Source: Bradyrhizobium sp. (GTDB lineage Bacteria > Pseudomonadota > Alphaproteobacteria > Rhizobiales > Xanthobacteraceae). Taken from it: a stretch of DNA of 17,521 bases. How positions within the stretch are numbered: position 1 is the stretch's first letter; every line of letters starts with the position of its first letter. The notes below the pieces were generated by a model that saw only the letters and a list, made by a program, of their open reading frames with translations, was not told the origin of the DNA and did not search any database. Shown piece after piece: positions 1-7,823 of the stretch. A program made the translations under genes and the position numbers. Where the stretch lies: NCBI GenBank assembly GCA_028290165.1, contig JAQGKJ010000128.1, forward strand, positions 1 to 17,521. The letters are read 5' to 3'.

Positions 1-283
1 TTCCCATCTTGGCGATCAGGTCGTTTGCGATGATGTCGCAGTCTTTGAACTGCTGGTCGAAGTGACGGGTCAGCAGCATCACGGTATTTTCAAGCTCGCG
101 CTCGCTATTGCTCAGCGCGCGTTCGCGGAATTCGCCGACCATCAGCACGGTGCCGACGATGATCGCCGCTACCAGCAGGCCGCCGCAGAGGATGAGCGAG
201 AGGATCGGACCTCTCCGCATCGACGTGGCCATGGGCTGCGCCCCGGTCGCGCCGGCTCCGGACCTTGCAAACCTGCCCCACAT
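1..283 (-). CDS. Membrane-anchored sensor protein, N-terminal fragment (probably a GGDEF/EAL-type signalling protein)
   Basis: The reverse strand stays open from an ATG at 283 to the window edge, so only about 94 N-terminal residues are visible. A second in-frame ATG at 232, after a 17-residue Gly/Ala/Arg-rich lead, is an equally possible start; neither has a strong Shine-Dalgarno site. After basic residues (SMRRGP) comes one hydrophobic segment, ILSLILCGGLLVAAIIVG, then a charged helical stretch (EFRERALSNSERELENT) and LLLTRHFDQQFKDCDIIAND. This is the usual look of one transmembrane helix leading into an extracytoplasmic Cache-like sensor domain. From memory, this N-terminus resembles large PAS-GGDEF-EAL proteins of Bradyrhizobium, but no catalytic domain lies in the window, so the c-di-GMP role is inference. 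Confidence 0.6.
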   Translation of the reverse strand, partial: MWGRFARSGAGATGAQPMATSMRRGPILSLILCGGLLVAAIIVGTVLMVGEFRERALSNSERELENTVMLLTRHFDQQFKDCDIIANDLIAKMG

Positions 284-488
284 GCTGGAAATCAACTTTC
301 GCATTCCCAAACCCCCGGGGGATATGCATACGATCTACAAATGGCATACCGGTTAGGAAATCCGGTTACCAAAGGGTTTAATGGGCGTTTCCGCGCCGGG
401 TACGACACGACACCGGCAATATCTCGCACTGCGATATGGCTCGATCATGCCGACAAGAGCCGATCCGATCGGCCACGGGAATCCTGAC

Positions 489-498
489 AGGGGGGCGG
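489..498 (+). promoter_or_regulatory. Ribosome binding site that sets the SulP start
   Basis: A purine-rich AGGGGGGCGG run lies just before the tandem ATG codons at 502 and 505. The reading frame is open further upstream, with an ATG at 436. The 22 residues this would add are Arg/Ser/Gly-rich, unlike a SulP N-terminus, and that ATG has no comparable site. This favours 502 (or 505) as the true start. Confidence 0.6.
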
Positions 499-501
499 CC
501 G

Positions 502-2219
502 ATGATGGTGAATGGTACCGGCTCGCCGGATTCCAGTGCTGCCGGCGCGAGCCGTGCCTGGCCAATGTTCCGCTCGCTCCAGGCCTACCGCGTCCAGTTT
601 TTCACCCACGATCTGTTCGCAGGATTAACCCTTGCCGCGATCGTCATTCCGGAGCAGATGGCGACGGCCCGGCTTGGCGGCTTTAGCCCGCAGATCGGCT
701 TTTTCGCTTATCTCGCAGGCGCGGTGGCATTCGCGGCCTTCGGAAGCAATCGCTTCCTGTCGTGTGGTGCGGACTCGACGATCACGCCGATCTTCGCCGG
801 AGGGCTTGCGACGCTCGCCGCGTCCGGCTCGCCGGAATATCAGGCGCTGGCGGCGGCGCTGGCGCTGATGGTCGGCTTCTCGCTGCTCGCTGCCGGCGTT
901 TTCCGCCTCGGCTGGATCGCGGATCTGCTGTCGATACCGGTGACGTTCGGTTTTCTTGCCGGCATCTCGGTGCACATCATGATTTCCCAATTGCCTGGGA
1001 TACTCGGGTTGCCTTCGCCTGACGGCGCAATGTTGCAACGGCTGGTGATCCTCGCCACGCATCTGAACGAAACCAACCCGTTCACGCTTGCGATCGGTCT
1101 TTCGGTTTTGGTGGTCATTGCCATTTTCGAACGGATCGATGCGCGAATTCCCGGCGCATTGATCGGGCTGGCTTCGGCGAGTGCCGGCGTGGTGTCGCTT
1201 GGACTTGAGGGCCGGGGCGTCAGCGTTCTCGGGGCGGTCTCTGCCGCGCCGCCTTCGCTTGCGGTCCCGGCAATCTCAGCCGATCACCTCGCCAGCCTGG
1301 TGTCGCTCAGTCTGATCATCTCGATCGTCGTGATGGTGCAGACGGCGGCGACGACGCGATCCTTTCTGTCCGATCCCGATGAGCCTCCCGATGTCGATCG
1401 CGACTTCATCGGCGTCGGCGTTGGCAACATGCTGTCCGGGCTGATCGGCGCATTTCCGGTCAATGCCAGCCCGCCGCGCACGGCTGTCGTTGCCGAGACC
1501 GGCGGACGATCCCAGCTCGCCGGCCTTGTCGCGGCGGCAATCGTGGTTCTGTTGCTGGCGTTCGGCGCCTCGCTCTTGAGTCGAATTCCGAACGCCGCGC
1601 TTGGCGGCGTCCTGCTGTTAGTCGCGCTCAGAATCATCCGCTTCAGGCAGATCGTCGCGATTTTTAAGCAGTCGCCCGGCGAATTCGTCCTGATCGTCCT
1701 GACGGCCGCGGCCATCATCGTTCTGCCGATCGAACAGGGCGTCGGGATAGGTATCGCGCTCTCGCTTCTGCACGGCATCTGGAGCACGACGCGCGCTCGC
1801 GTCTTGGTATTCGAACGGGTGCCCGGCACCTCGATCTGGTGGCCGTCGAGCCCCAGCCTTCCGGGCGAGCGAGAGCCGGGCGTCATCGTCGCGGGGTATC
1901 AGGCGCCGCTTTCGTTTCTCAACGTTTATCGTTTCCGCCGCGACATCCTGGACGCCTTGCGGTCGTCGCCCGAGCAGGCGCGGCTGCTGGTTTTGGAGCG
2001 ACCGGCATTGTCGAGATCGACTTTACCGCGGCGCAGATCTTGCGTGATCTCATCCGCAAGTGTCATGCCGATGGCGTCGATTTCGCGATCGCTCGCCTCG
2101 AGTCGATCCGTGCGCAGGATGCCATTGTCCGGTTTGGCATCAACGAGCTATTGGGCCCGGATCGTTCCTTCCACAGTGTCGAGGAGGCCGTCCGGGCGCT
2201 CGCCAAGCCCAGAGACTAG
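502..2219 (+). pseudogene. SulP family inorganic anion transporter with C-terminal STAS domain, frameshifted
   Basis: Inner-membrane SulP/SLC26-type permease; the family moves sulfate, bicarbonate or other anions, and the substrate is not readable here. The first ~430 residues are strongly hydrophobic, with family-like segments: PEQMATARLGGFSPQIGFFA near the first membrane spans, GADSTITPIFAG, and NASPPRTAVVAETGGRSQLAG in the late spans. A cytoplasmic STAS domain starts near residue 445 (VIVAGYQAPLSFLNVYRF). At about 1998, codon 499 by this start, the frame breaks. Homologous coding resumes one frame over, from ATGIVEIDFTAAQILRDL to EEAVRALAKPRD and the TAG at 2217-2219. One extra G after GAG (1996-1998) would restore a protein of ~572 residues, normal for the family. 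Without it, a scrambled Arg/Ser-rich tail runs to 2301. This is either a genuine mutation or a base-calling error; the rest of the gene shows no decay. It converges on the yccF-like gene. Confidence 0.85.
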
Positions 2220-2620
2220 GCGGGAACGATCACCTTGCCGATCGGCCATAGCGCGATGCCGGCGAGTTTCAAGTGCGCCCAGGCAAAGGGGATGCCGATA
2301 ATGGTCAGGGCCAGAACGACCGCGGTGGCGACGTGCGCAAGTGCGAGCCACCAGCCCGCCAATACCAGCCAGATCAAATTGCCGATCAGGCCCAGCGGTC
2401 CGGTGCCGATATCGGACTGTCCGGTGAGGCTGTCGCGGCGCACCGCCTTTTGGCCAAACGGCAGCAAGGTATAGGCGGCGATATTGAACGCGGCCCTTGC
2501 CCAGGGCAGGCCGATAATGGTGATGGCCATGATCACGGCGGCGACCACCCAGCCGATCGCCATCCACACGCCGCCAAGAAGAAGCCAGAGGATGTTCAGC
2601 AAGATCGAAACAGGAGGCAT
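2216..2620 (-). CDS. yccF: YccF domain-containing inner-membrane protein
   Basis: Small integral membrane protein of 134 residues, starting MPPVSILLNILWLLLGG. It contains two related halves, each a hydrophobic pair ending in a short Pro/Gly motif: AVIMAITIIGLPWARAAFNI with LLPFGQKAV, then ALTIIGIPFAWAHLKLAG with LWPIGKVIV. This internal duplication is the hallmark of the YccF (DUF307) family; E. coli YccF is of similar size (about 148 residues). The biochemical role of the family is not known to me. The ATG at 2620 is chosen because family-like sequence begins there; the frame is open upstream only through the complement of livM. Its TAG stop uses the same CTAG as the stop of the convergent SulP gene. 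It follows livM by 71 nt in the same direction, so read-through from the importer operon is possible, but no functional link is evident. Confidence 0.85.
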   Translation of the reverse strand: MPPVSILLNILWLLLGGVWMAIGWVVAAVIMAITIIGLPWARAAFNIAAYTLLPFGQKAVRRDSLTGQSDIGTGPLGLIGNLIWLVLAGWWLALAHVATAVVLALTIIGIPFAWAHLKLAGIALWPIGKVIVPA

Positions 2621-2691
2621 GGGACTCTTCGAAGCTGGAGTGACGTGCTTTCGCGCGGTTGTGCCCGATCCTATGTCGAGATGCCGGACAA

Positions 2692-3762
2692 TCAAACCGG
2701 CTTGCGCGGCGGATTTCGCAACCGTCCAACGACGCCGGTCGGAAAGAAATAGACGCTGGCGATGAACAACAGGCCGAGCCAGAGCAGCCAGCGGTCCGGA
2801 TGCAGTAGTCCCGGCAGCAAGGGCAGTCCTGCATCGGCGGCGGCATTGGAGGCGGCCCCCATCAGCGCCTGCAGATAGTTCTGGGCCAGGATGAAGATGG
2901 TGGCGCCAATGATCGCGCCGTAAATCGTGCCCATGCCGCCGATCACCACCATCAGCAGGATATCCAGCATAATGGAGAAACTCAGCGAGGTGTCGGGCCC
3001 GGCGTAGCGCAGCCACAACGCGTTCAGGATGCCGGCACTGGCCGCGACCAGGGCCGCAATGCAGTTGGCATAGGTCAGATGGAACACGGTGCGGAAGCCA
3101 AGCGCTTCGGCGCGAAAACGGTTCTCCCGGATCGCCTGCAGCACGCGGCCGAACGGGGAATTAACCACGCGCAACAGCGCCAGGATCATCGCGGCCGACG
3201 CCATGAAGATGAGGTAATAGGTCAGCACGCGGCCGTTGAGTTCGAAGCCGAGCGCGGTCTTCGAAATCAGCACCGTGCCCGGCCGCAGCAATTCCGGCAG
3301 CTGAAAGCTGCGACCGTCCTCGCCGCCGGTGAGCCATGACAGTTGCGAGGCCAGCACCAGGAAGGCGGAAGCCACCGCCAGCGTGATCATCGCGAAGAAT
3401 ATCGCCTCGACCCGCAGCGAAAACAGCCCGATCGCAAGCGCCAGCAGCATCGCCAGCGGCAGGCCGACCGCGACGCCTGACGCGACCGCCGTCCAGCTCG
3501 GGCCCATCGAATAAAGCGCGATCGCGACCGAATAGCTGCCGATGCCGTAAAACATCGTATGCGCGAACGACACCGAGCCGGTGTAGCCGAGCAGCAGATC
3601 GTAGGAGGCGACAAGTGCGGCGAAGATCAGGATTTTGGCGGCGACATTCATCGCCTTGGCGCCGGGAAACACCAGGGGTGTCAGCAAAAGCGCCGCGATG
3701 ACGACGATGAGCAGGAGTGAGAGAACGCGGCTGCGCGGCGGATCGCCCGAGAGGATCATCAT
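2692..3762 (-). CDS. livM: Branched-chain amino acid-type ABC transporter permease LivM
   Basis: Second transmembrane subunit of a HAAT-type importer, expected to pair with the LivH protein encoded just upstream. It is about 356 residues with roughly 8-10 hydrophobic spans. Family features include GYTGSVSFAHTMFYGIGSYS near residue 60, the cytoplasmic EAA-like loop IRENRFRAEALGFRT that contacts the ATPases, and VVIGGMGTIYGAIIGA near the C-terminus. The start is taken as the first of two tandem ATGs (3762), because a GAAGG ribosome binding site (3770-3774) lies 7 nt upstream; a TTG at 3768 is the alternative. That site overlaps the livH stop codon, so translation is probably coupled. It is the last gene of the importer operon. 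Substrate specificity cannot be read from a permease, so 'branched-chain amino acid' is a family name only. Confidence 0.93.
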   Translation of the reverse strand: MMILSGDPPRSRVLSLLLIVVIAALLLTPLVFPGAKAMNVAAKILIFAALVASYDLLLGYTGSVSFAHTMFYGIGSYSVAIALYSMGPSWTAVASGVAVGLPLAMLLALAIGLFSLRVEAIFFAMITLAVASAFLVLASQLSWLTGGEDGRSFQLPELLRPGTVLISKTALGFELNGRVLTYYLIFMASAAMILALLRVVNSPFGRVLQAIRENRFRAEALGFRTVFHLTYANCIAALVAASAGILNALWLRYAGPDTSLSFSIMLDILLMVVIGGMGTIYGAIIGATIFILAQNYLQALMGAASNAAADAGLPLLPGLLHPDRWLLWLGLLFIASVYFFPTGVVGRLRNPPRKPV

Positions 3763-3772
3763 CGGCAAACCT

Positions 3773-4783
3773 TCATCGACTCGTCACCGCATACAGCCCG
3801 CGCGGGCGCCACATCAGGATCGCGACCATCAGGAGGATATTGGAGACCAGCGCCAGTTTCGGCACCAGGAAGCCGCCGTAATTGGCGACCATGGCGACCA
3901 GCAGCGCGCCGATAAAGCAGCCGCCGATCGAGCCGAGCCCGCCGATGATCACGACGATGAAGACTAATACCGTGAGATCGTTGCCCATCGAGGCGTGTAC
4001 CTGCTCGCGATAGAGCGCCCACATCACGCCGCCGAGGCCGGCGAGGCCGGAGCCGACCATGAACACGCCGAGGAACAGCCGCCGGATGCGATAGCCGAGC
4101 GCTTCCACCATCTCGCGGTTTTCGACGCCGGCGCGGATCAGAAGGCCGATCTTGGTTCGGTTCAGCACCAGTTGTATGCCGCAAAACACGATCAGGCCTA
4201 CCAGCATCGCCAGCAGGCGGTATTTGGCGATCGCGATGTCGCCGATGATGAACGAGCCGCGCAGCGAGGTCGGCAGCGGCAGCGGAATGATCTGCGGCCC
4301 CCACAGCGCATACAGCGCCTGTTCGGCGACGATCAATCCGCCCGTCGTCATCAGGATCTGCTTGAGGTGCTGGCCGTAGACCGGAAGGATCAGCACCCGT
4401 TCGACCACAAGCCCGAGCGCGCCGGAGACCGCCATCGACAGCACGGCGGCCGGCGCCAGCACCGCCAGATTTGTCAGGAGCGAGTCGGCCTGCACGTAAG
4501 GCGCCAGCGGCAACAGCACCAACGTCGCGACATAGGCGCCGACCGAGATGAAGGCGCCGTGACCGAAATTGAGCACGTCCATCAGGCCGAATACCAGCGT
4601 CAGCCCGGACGCCATGATGAAGATCATCATGCCCATGGCGAGGCTTGCGACCGTCAGCGTCACCCAGGAGCTTGCCGATCCGATCAGCGGCAGCATCGCC
4701 AGCGCAAGGATCACCGGCAACAGCACCGGCAGGAGGTCCCGCTTCGGTTTCGGCAACGCGGCTGTCGCGGCAAGCTCAGTCAC
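3773..4783 (-). CDS. livH: Branched-chain amino acid-type ABC transporter permease LivH
   Basis: First transmembrane subunit of the importer, 336 residues. The start is a GTG at 4783 that overlaps the livF stop (GTGA), giving MTELAATAALPKPKRD before the first span; the open frame upstream is the complement of livF. Family features are GLTLVFGLMDVLNFGHGAFI near residue 60-80, the EAA-like loop VENREMVEALGYRIRRL that docks the ATPases, and VIIGGLGSIGGCFIGALLV near the C-terminus. The N-terminal extension before the LivH core is somewhat longer than in E. coli LivH (308 residues). Translational coupling to livF and the short gap to livM place it in one transcript with them. Confidence 0.93.
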   Translation of the reverse strand: MTELAATAALPKPKRDLLPVLLPVILALAMLPLIGSASSWVTLTVASLAMGMMIFIMASGLTLVFGLMDVLNFGHGAFISVGAYVATLVLLPLAPYVQADSLLTNLAVLAPAAVLSMAVSGALGLVVERVLILPVYGQHLKQILMTTGGLIVAEQALYALWGPQIIPLPLPTSLRGSFIIGDIAIAKYRLLAMLVGLIVFCGIQLVLNRTKIGLLIRAGVENREMVEALGYRIRRLFLGVFMVGSGLAGLGGVMWALYREQVHASMGNDLTVLVFIVVIIGGLGSIGGCFIGALLVAMVANYGGFLVPKLALVSNILLMVAILMWRPRGLYAVTSR

Positions 4784-5502
4784 TGGTGCGCCTCCAGGCT
4801 CAAGCCCAGCAGGCGCTCCTGCAGCGCCACGTCGGATGCCAGCGCCGCCATCTCGCCGCGATGGACGATCTTGCCGTTGTCCATCACCAGAACCTTGTCG
4901 CCGAGCTCGCGCGCGGCATGGAAATTCTGCTCGACCAGCAAAATGGTGGCGCCGCGGCGTTTGACCTCCGCAAAACACTCGATCAGCGCCACCACGATCG
5001 CCGGCGCCAGGCCCTTGGTCGGCTCGTCGATCAGCAGCAATTTGCGCGGCTCGACGATGGCGCGCGCAATGGAAAGCATCTGCTTCTGTCCGCCGGACAG
5101 GCTGCCGGCGCGCGACAGCCAGAAACGCTTCAGCGCGGGGAAGAATCCGAAAATCCACTCGAGCCTGACGTCGTCGAGCGGTCCGTCGCGCGCCGCCAGC
5201 ACCAGGTTTTCCTTCACCGTCAGGTCCGAGAACACCGCCATGCTCTCCGGGACATAGCCGACGCCGAGGCGGGCGATATCCGGCGTTGCGCTTTGCTCGA
5301 TGCGCTGGCCGTCGAGCGAGATTTGCCCTGAGGAAGCCTGCCACAGGCCGATGATGGTGCGCAGCGTCGTGGTCTTGCCGGCGCCGTTGCGGCCGAGCAG
5401 CATCGTGGTCTGGCCCTCGGCCACGCCAAAATCCACACCCTGCAGGATGTGATAGCGCCCGACATGGGTATGGACGCGGGCCAGCGTCAGAAGCTCGCTC
5501 AT
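4780..5502 (-). CDS. livF: ABC transporter ATP-binding protein LivF
   Basis: Cytoplasmic ATPase subunit of 240 residues, the normal LivF length. Visible motifs in order are Walker A GRNGAGKTT (~37-45), Q-loop region GVGYVPESMAVFSDLTV, ABC signature SLSGGQKQM (~134-142), Walker B LLLIDEPTKGLAP (~155-167) and the switch region LLVEQN. All catalytic residues appear intact; a Gln replaces the switch-loop His seen in many ABC proteins, which I recall as usual for LivF. Its ATG overlaps the TGA of livG (ATGA at 5499-5502) and its own stop overlaps the livH GTG, so livG, livF and livH are translationally coupled. It should form the ATPase dimer with LivG. Confidence 0.95.
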   Translation of the reverse strand: MSELLTLARVHTHVGRYHILQGVDFGVAEGQTTMLLGRNGAGKTTTLRTIIGLWQASSGQISLDGQRIEQSATPDIARLGVGYVPESMAVFSDLTVKENLVLAARDGPLDDVRLEWIFGFFPALKRFWLSRAGSLSGGQKQMLSIARAIVEPRKLLLIDEPTKGLAPAIVVALIECFAEVKRRGATILLVEQNFHAARELGDKVLVMDNGKIVHRGEMAALASDVALQERLLGLSLEAHQ

Positions 5503-6263
5503 GCAGCGCTCTTTCCGGGTGCGATGCCCAGATAAGCTTCCTGCACGATTGGCGATGCAATCACTTCCGCCGGCTTGCCGTCGGCGACGAGCTGGCCATT
5601 GTGCAGCACGATGATGCGGTCGGCCAGTGAGCGCACCACGTCCATCTTGTGCTCGACCAGGAGGATGATCTTGCTTGAGTCCTGCTTGAGCTGCGCGATC
5701 AGATTGAGGACGACAGGGACTTCATCGATGCTCATGCCCGCGGTCGGCTCATCGAACATGAAGACCTTCGGCTCCAGCGCCATCATCAGCGCGACCTCGA
5801 GCTTGCGCTGATCGCCGTGGGACAGCGCGGTCGCTGCCACATTGCGGCGGGCGCCCAGCGCGACCTTGTCGAGAATGGCGTCGGCGCGCGCGATCAGGTC
5901 CCTGCGCGTCATCCACGGCCGCAGCATGTCGTAATGCACGCCGCTTTCGGATTGCACGGCAAGGCGGACATTCTCTTCGACGCTCAGATTCGGAAACAGA
6001 TTAGTGAGCTGGAAGGCGCGGCCCAATCCTGCGCGGGTGCGCAGTGGCGCCGAAAGCTGCGTGATATCGGCGCCGTCGAACAGGATGCTGCCATCGCTCG
6101 GGCGCAGCTGTCCGGAGATCAGGTTGAAATAGGTGGTCTTGCCGGCCCCGTTGGGGCCGACAATGGCGGTCAGCTCACCCGGGCGAAACGTGCAGCTTAC
6201 TCGGTTGACCGCGACGTGGCCGCCGAAGCGAATGGTCAGATCGCGGGTTTCGAGAATGGTCAT
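5499..6263 (-). CDS. livG: ABC transporter ATP-binding protein LivG
   Basis: Cytoplasmic ATPase subunit of 254 residues, starting MTILETRDLTIRFGG. Motifs are Walker A GPNGAGKTT (~37-45), signature-region ALSHGDQRKLEVAL (family norm near LSYGQQR), Walker B VFMFDEPTAGMS and the switch histidine in LLVEHKMD. LivG carries an extra helical insert relative to LivF, seen here around MLRPWMTRRDLIARADAILD. The frame is open upstream to an ATG at 6353, but those 30 residues are translated from an intergenic palindromic repeat, so 6263 is preferred although its ribosome binding site is weak. Separation from the substrate-binding protein gene by ~190 nt containing that repeat suggests lower expression of the ATPases and permeases than of the binding protein. 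Confidence 0.93.
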   Translation of the reverse strand: MTILETRDLTIRFGGHVAVNRVSCTFRPGELTAIVGPNGAGKTTYFNLISGQLRPSDGSILFDGADITQLSAPLRTRAGLGRAFQLTNLFPNLSVEENVRLAVQSESGVHYDMLRPWMTRRDLIARADAILDKVALGARRNVAATALSHGDQRKLEVALMMALEPKVFMFDEPTAGMSIDEVPVVLNLIAQLKQDSSKIILLVEHKMDVVRSLADRIIVLHNGQLVADGKPAEVIASPIVQEAYLGIAPGKSAA

Positions 6264-6323
6264 CGGGGCGTCATCGCAAAATCTGTCATCCAGTCGATCG
6301 CCCGTGCTGCCGGATACTCCGAT

Positions 6324-6415
6324 GTCATGCGCGGACTTGATCCGCGCATCCATCCACTTCGAAAACGATTTTGTTCGGAAGCGAGATGGATTGCCGGGTC
6401 AAGCCCGGCAATGAC
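6324..6415. repeat. Inverted pair of related intergenic palindromes (BIME-like element)
   Basis: Two 29-nt imperfectly related palindromes lie at 6324-6352 and 6387-6415. Read on the minus strand, the first is TGGAT + GCGCGGATCAAGTCCGCGC + ATGAC. Read on the plus strand, the second is TGGAT + TGCCGGGTCAAGCCCGGCA + ATGAC. They share the TGGAT and ATGAC ends and the central TCAAG, carry compensating changes in the stem arms, and face opposite ways across a 34-nt spacer that itself contains an imperfect palindrome. Compensating arm changes imply selection for a hairpin. I recall similar elements widely dispersed in Bradyrhizobium and relatives. The location inside a transport operon parallels REP elements between binding-protein and permease genes in enteric bacteria. 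Confidence 0.82.
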
Positions 6416-6452
6416 GATATCGTAGCACAGGCGGCACGAGAGAAAGTCGGCG

Positions 6453-7634
6453 TCACCTCTTGTTGCGGATCGGAATGTTCATGTCCTCGATCCTGAGTTC
6501 ACGCACCGGCTCCAGCACCGCCCAGGCGAGGTTCGGATCGACCTTGACCTTGAAGTGATACATGCTCTGCAGCGCCTGATGGTCTTCCTTGCGGAACACC
6601 ATCTTGCCCTTCGGCGTGTCGAACTCCAGGCCTTCCATGGCGCTGATCAGCTTCTCGGTGTCGGTGGATTTCGCCTTGGTGACGGCGGCGACCGCGGCCA
6701 TGGCGGCCGAAAATCCGCCGGCGGTGAAGAAGTCCGGCGGCGCGTTGAAGCGCTTCTGGTGTTCGGTGACCAGCCAGTCGTTCACCGGGTTCTTCGGAAT
6801 GTCGTAATAGTAATAGGTCGCGCCTTCCATGTCGGGCAGCCGCTTGTAGGCGGCGAGCGCCGGCAGGATGTTGCCGCCGGTCGAAAGCTCGATGCCATAG
6901 CGCTTCGGGTCCATGTCCTGCAGTTTTGTCAGGGGATCGCCGCCGCCCGCCCAGATCACCCAGATGATCTTGCGGCCCGGCTTGTCCTTCAGCGCGTCGA
7001 ACAGGCGCTGGCCGGCCGCGGTGAAGTCGGTCGTGGTGGTCGGCACATATTCCTCGCTGGCAAGCGTCGCGCCGGTCTTGGTCAGCGCTTCCTTGAACGC
7101 GGCAACGCCATCGCGGCCGAAGGCATAGTCCTGGGCCAGCGTCGCCACGGTGACGCCGGGCTTGCCGATCGCGACCGCGTTCGAGATCGCGTCCTGGGAG
7201 GAATTGCGCCCGGTGCGGAAGATGTACCTGTTCCATTTCTCGCCGGTAATCTGGTCCGCGACCGCCGGCTCGACGATCAGGATCTTCATGTTCTCCTCGG
7301 CCACCGGCAGGTCCGCGAGCGCCGCGGCCGACGATGTGGTGCCGATGGCGATATCGGCCTTGTCGTCCTGATAGGCTTCCGCAAGCGCCGCCTTGGAGAG
7401 GTCCGGCTTGCTCTGATCGTCCTTGGTAATCAGCACGATCTTGCGCCCGTCGAGCGTCATGGTGCCTTTGGTGGCATATTCCAGACCCATCCGCAGACCG
7501 GTCTCGGTCTGCTTCGCATAGGCTTCCAGGGGGCCGGTCTTGCCGTAGATCAACGCGATCTTCAGATCGTCCGCCTGCGCGGCTGTTCCCAATAAGGCGA
7601 CGGCAATTGCCGGGACGATGAAAGACGTTCGCAC
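6453..7634 (-). CDS. ABC transporter substrate-binding protein (Peripla_BP_6 / LivJ-like)
   Basis: Periplasmic solute-binding protein of 393 residues. The start is a GTG with a good AGGGAGA site 7-8 nt upstream. A Sec signal peptide is clear: MRTSFIVPAIAVALLGTAAQA, then mature DDLKIALIYGKTGPLEAYAK, which is typical of type I periplasmic binding proteins. Later family features are GTTSSAAALADLPVAEENMK, the ligand-lobe segment LAQDYAFGRDGVAAFKEAL and the C-terminal TPKGKMVFRKEDHQALQSMYHFKV. It is the first gene of the importer operon and its specificity defines the system. That specificity is not readable by eye: members of this family bind amino acids, amides, urea or aromatic acids. The divergent CMD-like gene is the only local hint and is weak. 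Confidence 0.92.
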   Translation of the reverse strand: MRTSFIVPAIAVALLGTAAQADDLKIALIYGKTGPLEAYAKQTETGLRMGLEYATKGTMTLDGRKIVLITKDDQSKPDLSKAALAEAYQDDKADIAIGTTSSAAALADLPVAEENMKILIVEPAVADQITGEKWNRYIFRTGRNSSQDAISNAVAIGKPGVTVATLAQDYAFGRDGVAAFKEALTKTGATLASEEYVPTTTTDFTAAGQRLFDALKDKPGRKIIWVIWAGGGDPLTKLQDMDPKRYGIELSTGGNILPALAAYKRLPDMEGATYYYYDIPKNPVNDWLVTEHQKRFNAPPDFFTAGGFSAAMAAVAAVTKAKSTDTEKLISAMEGLEFDTPKGKMVFRKEDHQALQSMYHFKVKVDPNLAWAVLEPVRELRIEDMNIPIRNKR

Positions 7635-7639
7635 GGTTA

Positions 7640-7649
7640 TTCTCCCTGA
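7640..7649 (-). promoter_or_regulatory. Ribosome binding site supporting the GTG start of the substrate-binding protein
   Basis: The minus strand reads TCAGGGAGAA, 5 nt before the GTG at 7634-7632. The same ten bases occur on the plus strand at 7810-7819, 4 nt before the ATG of the divergent CMD-like gene. Both are near-ideal Shine-Dalgarno sequences, so both first genes are probably well translated. Confidence 0.6.
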
Positions 7650-7665
7650 TGTTTCTGGTAGGCCC

Positions 7666-7695
7666 CTGATAGAGTGAGCGCTCGCCCGGGGTCAA
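7666..7695 (-). promoter_or_regulatory. Predicted sigma70-type promoter of the importer operon
   Basis: On the minus strand TTGACC (7695-7690) is followed by an 18-nt spacer and TATCAG (7671-7666); CTATCA with a 17-nt spacer is equivalent. The -35 matches consensus at 5 of 6 positions and the -10 at about 4. Initiation would fall near 7659, leaving a leader of about 25 nt before the GTG, with the ribosome binding site inside it. This is a by-eye match only. Confidence 0.45.
7674..7685. promoter_or_regulatory. Candidate operator palindrome within the importer promoter spacer
   Basis: GTGAGCGCTCGC contains the perfect 8-nt palindrome GAGCGCTC (7676-7683), with one further matching pair (7674/7685) beyond a mismatch. 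It sits between the predicted -35 and -10 boxes, where a bound repressor would block RNA polymerase. The arms are short and no regulator gene is adjacent, so this is a candidate only. Confidence 0.3.
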
Positions 7696-7823
7696 GGCGG
7701 CATTGTTGCGGGAAGCCACGCGGCCGAAGCCAATACCCCATCGAACCCATTGTCCATACGAATAGTCTTCGAATCCGGCCACAAAGCCAATGCGGCGAAG
7801 TCCGCTATCTCAGGGAGAAAACA

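Noticed and set aside
312..330. CCCCCGGGGG and TATGCATA palindromes upstream of the left-edge sensor gene
   Set aside because: Short, of a kind expected by chance, and not placed relative to any recognisable promoter.
3995..5257. Long open frame on the plus strand opposite livH/livF
   Set aside because: It is His/Gln/Arg-rich, without any family-like segment, and lies opposite strongly supported LivH and LivF coding; high GC gives long antisense frames.
6499..7782. Long frames on both strands over the substrate-binding protein gene
   Set aside because: They are low-complexity Arg/Gly/His translations that shadow a protein with a signal peptide and full family features.
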